Of a DNA stretch of 64,000 nt, positions 58,216 through 64,000 are shown piece after piece. The position numbers were made by a program, and so were the translations under genes. The notes beneath the pieces are model-generated. The model was not told where the DNA came from. It did not search any database and was given only the letters and a program-made list of their open reading frames with translations. Origin of the DNA: Aureimonas ureilytica DSM 18598 = NBRC 106430 (GTDB taxonomy: Bacteria > Pseudomonadota > Alphaproteobacteria > Rhizobiales > Rhizobiaceae); NCBI RefSeq assembly GCF_000382705.1, contig NZ_ARQE01000012.1, forward strand, positions 62,001 to 126,000, given 5' to 3'. The first letter of the stretch is position 1. Each line of letters begins with the position of its first letter.

Positions 58216-58710
58216 ATGGCCGTGCTTGACCGTCGGCAAATGATCCTGGCGCTTGCCGCCCTGCCGCTTCTCGTCTCGAAGCCATCGCGTGCCCTGGCCG
58301 CGAAGCCGGTGCTGCGCGTGTCGGGCGGCGCATCGGGCGCGTCGGTCACCTATGACGCCGCCGGGCTGGACGCCCTGCCGCAGACCCGCTTCGTCACCGC
58401 CACGCCCTGGAATGCCAAACCGATCGAGTTTCGAGGCGTTTCGGCTCGCGACCTGTTCCAGGCGGCGGGGGTGCAAGGGGAGCACCTGCAGCTCATCGCG
58501 CTCAACGACTATGTGGTCGAGGCGAAGACGAGCGATATCCTGGCCGGCGATGGCTTGTTCGCCACCCATCAGGACGGCGTTCCCATGCCGCTCAGCGCCA
58601 AGGGGCCGGTCTTTCTCATGTTCCCCTTCGACCTGCGCCCGGAACTGAAGCATCAGTCCTATTACAGCCGGTCCGTCTGGCAGCTGGCCGAGGTCGTCGT
58701 CACGCCATGA
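58216..58710 (+). CDS. Periplasmic sulfite-oxidase-fold (molybdopterin-binding-like) domain protein
   Basis: 164 residues with an N-terminal signal peptide (DRRQMILALAALPLL, cleavage near ALAAKP, residue about 30). The rest matches the oxidoreductase molybdopterin-binding domain in small single-domain proteins: FRGVSARDLFQAAG, ALNDYVVEA, GPVFLMFPFD and the final YSRSVWQLAEVVV. The cofactor-coordinating cysteine of sulfite oxidases is absent, so a sensory or binding role rather than catalysis is likely. The stop overlaps the start of the GGDEF-EAL gene (ATGA), implying a functional pair. Confidence 0.85.
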   Translation: MAVLDRRQMILALAALPLLVSKPSRALAAKPVLRVSGGASGASVTYDAAGLDALPQTRFVTATPWNAKPIEFRGVSARDLFQAAGVQGEHLQLIALNDYVVEAKTSDILAGDGLFATHQDGVPMPLSAKGPVFLMFPFDLRPELKHQSYYSRSVWQLAEVVVTP

Positions 58711-60647
58711 TCCAACGCGGGAAGTTGACGTTACCGCGCAGCTTCCATCGGTTAGGCCTCGGACTGGCTGCCGTGACCGCCCTCCTGGCGGTCTTCGCCG
58801 TTGCCGTTTCCCTTCTGGCCGCAGCCTACCAGCAGCGGATCGACGAGGCCTCGAGGTACAACCGGACCTTCGACGCCGCCCAGACCCTGGCGGAGCTTCT
58901 GCGCCTGCAACTCGCCTTCGCCGGCGCGCGCGAGCCCGACGATATCGACGAGATCCGGATGCGCGCCGCGATCCTGGAGAATCGGATAGGGGTTGTGGGC
59001 AATGCGGTCTGGCCGATTCCGGAAATGCGCGCGGATTTCCTCCCGAGCCTCGCCGACGCGCTGCGGCAGGTCACGCCCTTGATCGACCACATGCCGGAAG
59101 CGGGCGTCGGCATGGACGCCGTGACCATCCTGAAGCCCCTGGTGCAGCCCCTGGCGCGCATGACCTCGCGCAGCCACGCAATCGCGAACGACGAAATCGG
59201 CCGCACGCAGGCGCAGTTGCGCCTCTTGTTCGCGGTGCTTTGCGGCCTGACGGTGTTCCTCGTCCTGTTCGGGGCGGCGCTCGTGACCTTCGTCCTGTGG
59301 CAGAACCGGCGCCTCGACCGCACGGCGCGATCCGACGCGCTGACCGGCCTCGCCAACCGGCTGCAATTCGGCTTCAGTCTCGATCGCCTGGCGAGCGCGA
59401 ACGGGTGCGCGGTCATGCTGATCGACGTCGACCATTTCAAGACGCTGAACGACACGAACGGACACGATATCGGCGACGCCGTTCTCACCCGCGTCGGGCA
59501 GCGTCTCGACCAGGCGGCGCCCGATGCGCTTCTGGTGGCGCGCGTCGGCGGCGACGAGTTCGCGATCCTCTACGAGGGGGCCGAGGCGGCGGCGCGCAGC
59601 CGCGCGGCCGCAACGCGCATTCTCGAAATGATGCGCCAGCCGATCATGGCGAACGGACGCTGCGTGAAGGTCAGCGTGACGCTGGGCTTCCGCACGGTCG
59701 AGAGGACGGGCGACAGGCACACGTCCCATACGCTCCTGAAGGACGCGGATCTGGCGCTCTACGAGGCCAAGGCCGCCGGACGACGCTGCGCCACCGAGTT
59801 CCAGCCGGAGATGAAGAAGTCCTTCCTCGAGCGCCACCGGCTGGAAGCCGACCTGCACGGCGCCATCGACCGGGGCGAACATCATCTCCAGTTCCAGCCC
59901 GTGGTGGATCTGCGATCGAAGACGACCTTGGGCTTCGAAGCCCTGCTCCGGTGGAACCACCCCGAATTCGGCTTCGTGCCGCCGTCTCAGTTCGTGCCCC
60001 TCGCGGAGGAAAGCGATCTCATTCTCGATCTCGGCCGCTGGGTCCTCACCGAGGCCATCGCGGCGGCGCGCCATTGGCCGGGCGACGTGTTCGTCGCCGT
60101 CAACATCTCGGCCCGGCAACTGAACGATGCGGACCTCGCCATCTTCGTCGCCAAGACGCTGGCCGAGGCCGGCTTCCCGGCACGTCGGCTCGAAATCGAG
60201 GTGACGGAAACCGCGCTGATCCAGAACGAGGCGCTCGCGACGCAGACCCTCCAGGCGCTTCGCGCACTGGGATGCCGCATCGCGCTCGATGATTTCGGCA
60301 CGGGCTACGCCTCCTTGAGCTATCTCCAGCGCTTCGTGTTCGACAAGCTCAAGATCGACCGTTCCTTCGTGGAAAGCTGCCGCGAGGACAAGAACAGCTC
60401 GGCGATCGTCGCGGCGGTCTGCGCCCTCGCCCACCGCCTGCAACTCGGCGTCGTCGCCGAAGGCATCGAAACGCAAGAGCATTGCGCCTTCGTGGCGGAA
60501 GCCGGCTGCGGCGCGGGACAGGGCTATCTGTTCGACCGCCCCCTATCCAGGGACAAGGCGCTGGAACGGCTCCTGCGCGAGGCCGAAGAAGCGCAATGGC
60601 TCGTGCAAGCGGACAGGGCGCCCCGACATCTGGTCCTCGCCCTGTAG
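58707..60647 (+). CDS. GGDEF-EAL protein (c-di-GMP cyclase/phosphodiesterase) with periplasmic sensor
   Basis: 646 residues: membrane helix at 17-41, a periplasmic helical region of about 120 residues, second membrane helix at about 168-192, GGDEF domain (about 205-370) with an intact GGDEF active site at 281-285, then an EAL domain (about 385-635) with EALL at 411-414 and the conserved DDFGTGYASL and KLKIDRSFV segments. Both active sites look intact. No RxxD inhibitory site precedes GGDEF. The gene overlaps the sulfite-oxidase-fold gene, so that periplasmic protein probably delivers the signal to the sensor loop. A terminator follows at 60671. Confidence 0.94.
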   Translation: MIQRGKLTLPRSFHRLGLGLAAVTALLAVFAVAVSLLAAAYQQRIDEASRYNRTFDAAQTLAELLRLQLAFAGAREPDDIDEIRMRAAILENRIGVVGNAVWPIPEMRADFLPSLADALRQVTPLIDHMPEAGVGMDAVTILKPLVQPLARMTSRSHAIANDEIGRTQAQLRLLFAVLCGLTVFLVLFGAALVTFVLWQNRRLDRTARSDALTGLANRLQFGFSLDRLASANGCAVMLIDVDHFKTLNDTNGHDIGDAVLTRVGQRLDQAAPDALLVARVGGDEFAILYEGAEAAARSRAAATRILEMMRQPIMANGRCVKVSVTLGFRTVERTGDRHTSHTLLKDADLALYEAKAAGRRCATEFQPEMKKSFLERHRLEADLHGAIDRGEHHLQFQPVVDLRSKTTLGFEALLRWNHPEFGFVPPSQFVPLAEESDLILDLGRWVLTEAIAAARHWPGDVFVAVNISARQLNDADLAIFVAKTLAEAGFPARRLEIEVTETALIQNEALATQTLQALRALGCRIALDDFGTGYASLSYLQRFVFDKLKIDRSFVESCREDKNSSAIVAAVCALAHRLQLGVVAEGIETQEHCAFVAEAGCGAGQGYLFDRPLSRDKALERLLREAEEAQWLVQADRAPRHLVLAL

Positions 60648-60670
60648 GGCTCGGCGCGCATGTTGAGGGA

Positions 60671-60703
60671 AAGGCGGAGCGGCGGGCGACGCCGCTCCGC
60701 CTT
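60671..60703 (+). terminator. Terminator hairpin after GGDEF-EAL gene
   Basis: 13-bp stem AAGGCGGAGCGGC / GCCGCTCCGCCTT with loop GGGCGAC, 24 nt after the stop codon. Strong GC stem with short flanking A and T; typical factor-independent terminator though with a weak U-tract. Confidence 0.75.
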
Positions 60704-61348
60704 ATGCGCCCCTCCGCCTTTGTGCCTCTTCCATTGCAACGCACGGCCCGCCCGCAGGGTAATGGCCGAGCGAGGGCGATCTGTTTCGCGCCAGCCGTTC
60801 GATGCGTGATGCCTCAGGGTTCGAGAGCCAAGCCCCCGTCCTCTTCGAGCCGGTCGGGCCGCTTCTTCTGCTGATGACAGCGTCCCACAGGCTGGCCGAT
60901 GCGCCCCGCACGGTTTCCGCTCGGTCGCTCTGCCCGGAGCGAAGCGCCCTTCTCGCCCCTGCCCCCTCGGTCGCCTCCCAACCCTTAGCCTGATCCAGCG
61001 AAGGCTCGCGCTCGAAACCGAGAGCCCGATCGCCAGGGCCCGGTCGCACGGGCCACGGAGATTCACGGCTGAAGGCGCGGGGCGCAGACGCCTTCGACGC
61101 GCCCGGACCGGCCTTCATCCCCTCCCCTCCGTGCCGGGATTCGGCTGCCCGATGAGCAGCGGCACGACCGCTCGGCCCCCAATCTCGACCTCGCCCCGAA
61201 GACCGCAACCGTCCTTCGCCGGGGTGAACAGCTGCGCTCGTCGGGGCCGTCCTGCGAAAAGCCCAAGGACGCGGCCGCCCCCTCCTTCTGTCGCGAGACG
61301 CTCCGGCTCGCGGCGACCTGAGACGTCGCGGCGGGGAACCCAAGCGCG
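60704..61348. other. Gene-free region between convergent GGDEF-EAL and MCP genes
   Basis: 645 nt of GC-rich DNA between the ends of two convergent genes. Several open frames exist but all are Arg/Pro/Ser-rich without similarity or ribosome site. No repeats, tRNA or mobile-element ends recognised. Confidence 0.5.
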
Positions 61349-61389
61349 AAAAAGCCCCGCCCCGCGCGGTCAAGCGCGGGACAGGGCTT
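61349..61389 (-). terminator. Rho-independent terminator of the chemotaxis receptor gene
   Basis: On the minus strand a GC-rich stem (GAAGCCCTGTCCCGCGC paired with GCGCGGGGCGGGGCTT, small internal mismatches) is followed directly by TTTTT, 33 nt after the MCP stop codon. It has both the strong stem and the U-tract. Confidence 0.85.
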
Positions 61390-61421
61390 CCATAGGCTTC
61401 GAAGGTCGGCCTAGCGGCCGG

Positions 61422-63443
61422 TCAGGAACTCAGTCTTTCGAAGGCGACCTGATCGTCCGGACCAAGGTCCAGCGCGATGCCGCCGCGGGCGACGGGCGTG
61501 GAGGGAGAGCGCACGGGAGGCGCCTTGCGCTCGGGCAGAGGCTTGGTTTCCCGGACGGGGGCAGCGCTGGCCGCCGGAGCGCTCGGGCGGCTCGCCACGA
61601 ACCGATCCACCCTCGCCTGCAGGGCGCGAACGGTCGGCGCGGCCGGAGCCTTCGGGGTCTCCTGTCGCGGGGCCGGCACCGCCACGCCCTCGCCAAGCTG
61701 GAAGAAGCTGACGCGATCGGTCAGGCGCAGGGCCTCGGCCGACAGCTGCTCGGCCGTCGTGGACATTTCATTGGAGGCCGCCGCATTCTGCTGCGTGATC
61801 TCGTCGAGCTGCTGGACCGCCACCGCGTTCTGCTGCGCGATCTCGTCGAGCTGGCGCACCGCCTCGGCATTCTGCTGGGCCGCCGTGTCGAGCTGCTGGA
61901 CGGACTGGCTGGTCTGCTGCGTCACCTGATCGAGCTGCTGGATCGCCTGGTTGATCTGCTCCGCGCCCGCATGCTGCTCGCGGCAGGCCGCCGAAATCTC
62001 GGCGACGAGTTCGGCCGTGCGCTCGATATCGGGAACGAGCAGTTCCAGCATCCGGCCCGCTTCCTCCGAGATGTGGAGGGTCGAGGCGGCGAGTTCGCTG
62101 ATCTCCGACGCCGCGCCCTGGCTGCGCTCGGCGAGCTTGCGCACTTCCGAGGCCACCACCGCGAAACCCTTGCCATGCTGGCCGGCGCGCGCCGCCTCGA
62201 TCGCGGCGTTCAGCGCCAGTAGGTCGGTCTGACGAGCGATCTCCTGCACGATGCGGATCTTGCCCGCGATGGTGCGCATCGCCTCCAGGGAGCTGACGAC
62301 AGCCTGCCCGCTGCGCTTGGTGTTCTGGGAGGCCTGCGCGGCGATCTTTTCGGTGGTCGTGGCGTTCTCGGCGGTCTGCCGGATATTGGCCGACATTTCC
62401 TCCATCGCGGCGGAGGCCTGTTCGGTCGCGGCCGCCTGTTCGATCGCGCCCTGGCTGAGGCGTTCGGCGGCGACCGCCTGCTCGGCGAGGCCCCGCGCCA
62501 ATTGCTGCGCCGAAAGCGCCTGCTCGGACGTGCCACGGCCGAGCTGTTCGGTGGACGCGGCCTGCTCGCTGGCGGACTGGCTCAGCTGCTCGGAGGTCGA
62601 GGCCGAAAGCTGCGAGCCCGCCGCCACCTGCTGGGCGGAGGTGATGACGTCCTCGATCGTGCCGCGCAGCGTTTCGCGCATGGCGTTCATGGCGCGAAGG
62701 AGATCGGCCACCTCGTCACGGCCCCGCACCTCGGCGGACTGGGTGAGATCGCCCTGGCTGATGGCCTGCGCCAGTTCCACGGCGCGCTGCAAGGGCGGGC
62801 AGGTCGCGCGCACCAGGACGATGCCGGCGCCTATGAGAGCGAGAATCATGCCGGCGAGACCGCCGCCGATCGCCCATTTGATCATCTCCTCCGCTGCGGC
62901 CGCCTTCTCCTGACGCTCCGCGAGGAGGCTGCGCTCGGTGGCGACGATCTGCGCCGTCACCGCCCGGATCTGATCCATGTCGCGCTTGCCGACGGAGGAA
63001 ATCTCCAGATCCCAGGCCTTCTGGCGCGTATCGGGATCGGCCATGAAGGCCATGGCCGGCTCGGCGACCTGCGCCGCCCAACGCCGCGCGAGATCGCGCA
63101 CTTCCAGGAGGCGCGATTGCTGGACGGGATTGTCGGCCGTGAGCGCCACGGCCCGGTCGAGCGCCCTGGTGAACATGTCCAAGCCGCTGCGATAGGGCTC
63201 CAGATTGGCCTCGGCGCCGGTGATCATGTAGCCGCGCACGGCGGTTTCCTGATCCACCATGCCTTCCACGATCTGATCGATCTGGTTCACGACCTCATAG
63301 GTGTGGTCGTTCCAGCGCATCGTGTCCGACAGGGTGGTCCTGCCGACATGGATGAATCCGATCGCGGACACCGTGATCACGGCGACGATGCTGAAGAGAA
63401 GGGTGATCTTCGCTTTCAGCCGAAGCTTGGACATACTGAACAT
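61422..63443 (-). CDS. Methyl-accepting chemotaxis protein with expanded coiled-coil repeats
   Basis: 673-residue receptor: membrane helices at 12-32 and 189-211, a CHASE3-type helical periplasmic domain between them, HAMP at about 212-265, then the signalling hairpin with its tip at about 400-441 ([20 protein letters not shown] and [18 protein letters not shown]). Both arms carry tandem 14-residue repeats: 284-353 (five units, e.g. [14 protein letters not shown]) and 502-557 (four units, e.g. [14 protein letters not shown]), equidistant from the tip. The tail (585-673) is Pro/Ala-rich and disordered, without the CheR-binding pentapeptide NWETF. Ligand unknown. ATG 63443; an internal ATG three codons later is possible. 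Confidence 0.95.
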   Translation of the reverse strand: MFSMSKLRLKAKITLLFSIVAVITVSAIGFIHVGRTTLSDTMRWNDHTYEVVNQIDQIVEGMVDQETAVRGYMITGAEANLEPYRSGLDMFTRALDRAVALTADNPVQQSRLLEVRDLARRWAAQVAEPAMAFMADPDTRQKAWDLEISSVGKRDMDQIRAVTAQIVATERSLLAERQEKAAAAEEMIKWAIGGGLAGMILALIGAGIVLVRATCPPLQRAVELAQAISQGDLTQSAEVRGRDEVADLLRAMNAMRETLRGTIEDVITSAQQVAAGSQLSASTSEQLSQSASEQAASTEQLGRGTSEQALSAQQLARGLAEQAVAAERLSQGAIEQAAATEQASAAMEEMSANIRQTAENATTTEKIAAQASQNTKRSGQAVVSSLEAMRTIAGKIRIVQEIARQTDLLALNAAIEAARAGQHGKGFAVVASEVRKLAERSQGAASEISELAASTLHISEEAGRMLELLVPDIERTAELVAEISAACREQHAGAEQINQAIQQLDQVTQQTSQSVQQLDTAAQQNAEAVRQLDEIAQQNAVAVQQLDEITQQNAAASNEMSTTAEQLSAEALRLTDRVSFFQLGEGVAVPAPRQETPKAPAAPTVRALQARVDRFVASRPSAPAASAAPVRETKPLPERKAPPVRSPSTPVARGGIALDLGPDDQVAFERLSS

Positions 63444-63961
63444 TCAGCGACTCTTTCGATGGCGATGCGGCCAGGAGGATGCGATCGGGTAAGGCCCACG
63501 CGAACTCGTCCGAGCGGCGCGCCATGGGCGGCGACCCGGTTGCGAACCCGCGAAGGGGATGCCGCAGCTCGTGCTTCGGCAGGGGATGGACAACGGGAGA
63601 GGCCGACCGGCGAAGACGGGGGGACTTGGGCGTATCCGACGACCAACGGGGTCCGCCCTCCCCGAAGGTTCGTCGTCAGAAATCAACGGCCGGCTGCTTT
63701 CCGTGCGACATTTTGACTCATCGTCGCCAAACAAGAGCTTAAGATCAGAGGCCGTCCCGCGAAAATAGTCGCGGCTACCGGGCGACATGTGTTGCGGCGG
63801 GCGTTGGATAGCGCAGCAGACTGAAGCAAGGATGACGGGCCGCCCTCGGATCGCCTCGGATCGATCCGGAGCGGCGCGATCCGATCGAGGGCGCTCAGTC
63901 CGGCCGTCGCAGCCGGAGCGCCGCCGCAATCGCGGGGGTCGAGCGCGCGCGGCGTCACCCA
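63444..63961. other. Region upstream of the chemotaxis receptor gene
   Basis: 518 nt. An AT-richer part at about 63700-63770 may contain the receptor promoter; I could not recognise a convincing sigma-28 or sigma-70 pair. The open frames here show no similarity to known proteins. Confidence 0.4.
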
Positions 63962-64000
63962 TCACCCCATTTCGCCGAACAGGCTCCGGAAGGCCCCCGG
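63962..64000 (-). CDS. Possible C-terminal end of a gene beyond the right edge
   Basis: On the minus strand the last 39 nt read PGAFRSLFGEMG followed by TGA. The composition fits the end of a real protein, but only 12 residues are visible and no function can be assigned. Confidence 0.3.
   Translation of the reverse strand, partial: PGAFRSLFGEMG

Noticed and set aside
60648-61421. Possible small genes in the long gap between GGDEF-EAL and MCP genes.
   Set aside because: All open frames have shadow-like Arg/Pro/Ser composition, no ribosome sites and no recognisable motif; the two hairpins explain the only structure.

Overview
The window is high-GC, gene-dense, operon-rich DNA typical of a free-living alphaproteobacterium, most likely of the Hyphomicrobiales (rhizobia and relatives). 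This rests on the many CUT1, Liv and Pot type ABC importers, the FadR/LacI/LysR/AraC regulators, the opine-oxidase-like flavoprotein set and the chemotaxis and c-di-GMP genes. I cannot name the genus. I see no rRNA, tRNA, CRISPR array, prophage or insertion sequence. The left edge cuts a transporter gene and the right edge probably cuts the end of a minus-strand gene.

Layout. (1) 1-11526: a sugar or polyol catabolic region. It has a CUT1 importer (solute-binding protein cut at the left edge, two permeases), a DhaK/DhaL kinase pair, two tandem paralogous amidohydrolases and a Rieske ferredoxin on the minus strand, a divergent LacI regulator, then an aldo/keto reductase, a short-chain dehydrogenase and an RraA-type aldolase. 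(2) 11649-20634: a second CUT1 locus, with galM and a UgpC/MalK-type ATPase divergent from an operon of a FadR-type regulator, esterase, binding protein, two permeases, a TIM-barrel isomerase and a Gfo/Idh/MocA dehydrogenase. (3) 20997-35052: aromatic and amino-acid catabolism. A ten-gene minus-strand operon encodes a gentisate-type ring-cleavage dioxygenase, an FAH-family hydrolase, a complete Liv ABC importer, an arylformamidase-like hydrolase, a nitrilase and a maleate cis-trans isomerase. A divergent FCD regulator follows, then tryptophan 2,3-dioxygenase and an aryl-CoA ligase. (4) 35350-39702: four consecutive AraC-family regulators. (5) 40146-49617: RidA, two DAO flavoproteins, an HcnABC/opine-oxidase-like three-subunit dehydrogenase, a Pot-type ABC importer and a divergent LysR regulator. 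(6) 49707-54608: an unknown 209-residue protein, an aspartyl-hydroxylase-like membrane protein, a large PLP ornithine/lysine/arginine decarboxylase with a structured leader, and a GNAT acetyltransferase. (7) 54629-63443: lipoprotein cytochrome c, a TadG-like VWA protein, an RTX/DUF5648-type protein, a small membrane ORF, a sulfite-oxidase-fold domain protein overlapping a GGDEF-EAL protein, and a methyl-accepting chemotaxis protein.

How the parts may work together. The region 3 operon reads as a glutathione-independent gentisate route: ring cleavage to maleylpyruvate, hydrolysis to maleate plus pyruvate, and isomerisation of maleate to fumarate. Region 5 reads as uptake and oxidation of an amino-acid-like or opine-like compound, with RidA clearing imines.

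The most unusual observation is a pair of homologous 163-nt elements at 47361-47523 and 51355-51517. They share conserved blocks, and each is closed by a long terminal helix whose sequence differs between copies while pairing is kept. That is the mark of structured RNA. One copy is the leader of the Orn/Lys/Arg decarboxylase; the other lies, in opposite sense to transcription, inside the Pot-type transporter operon.
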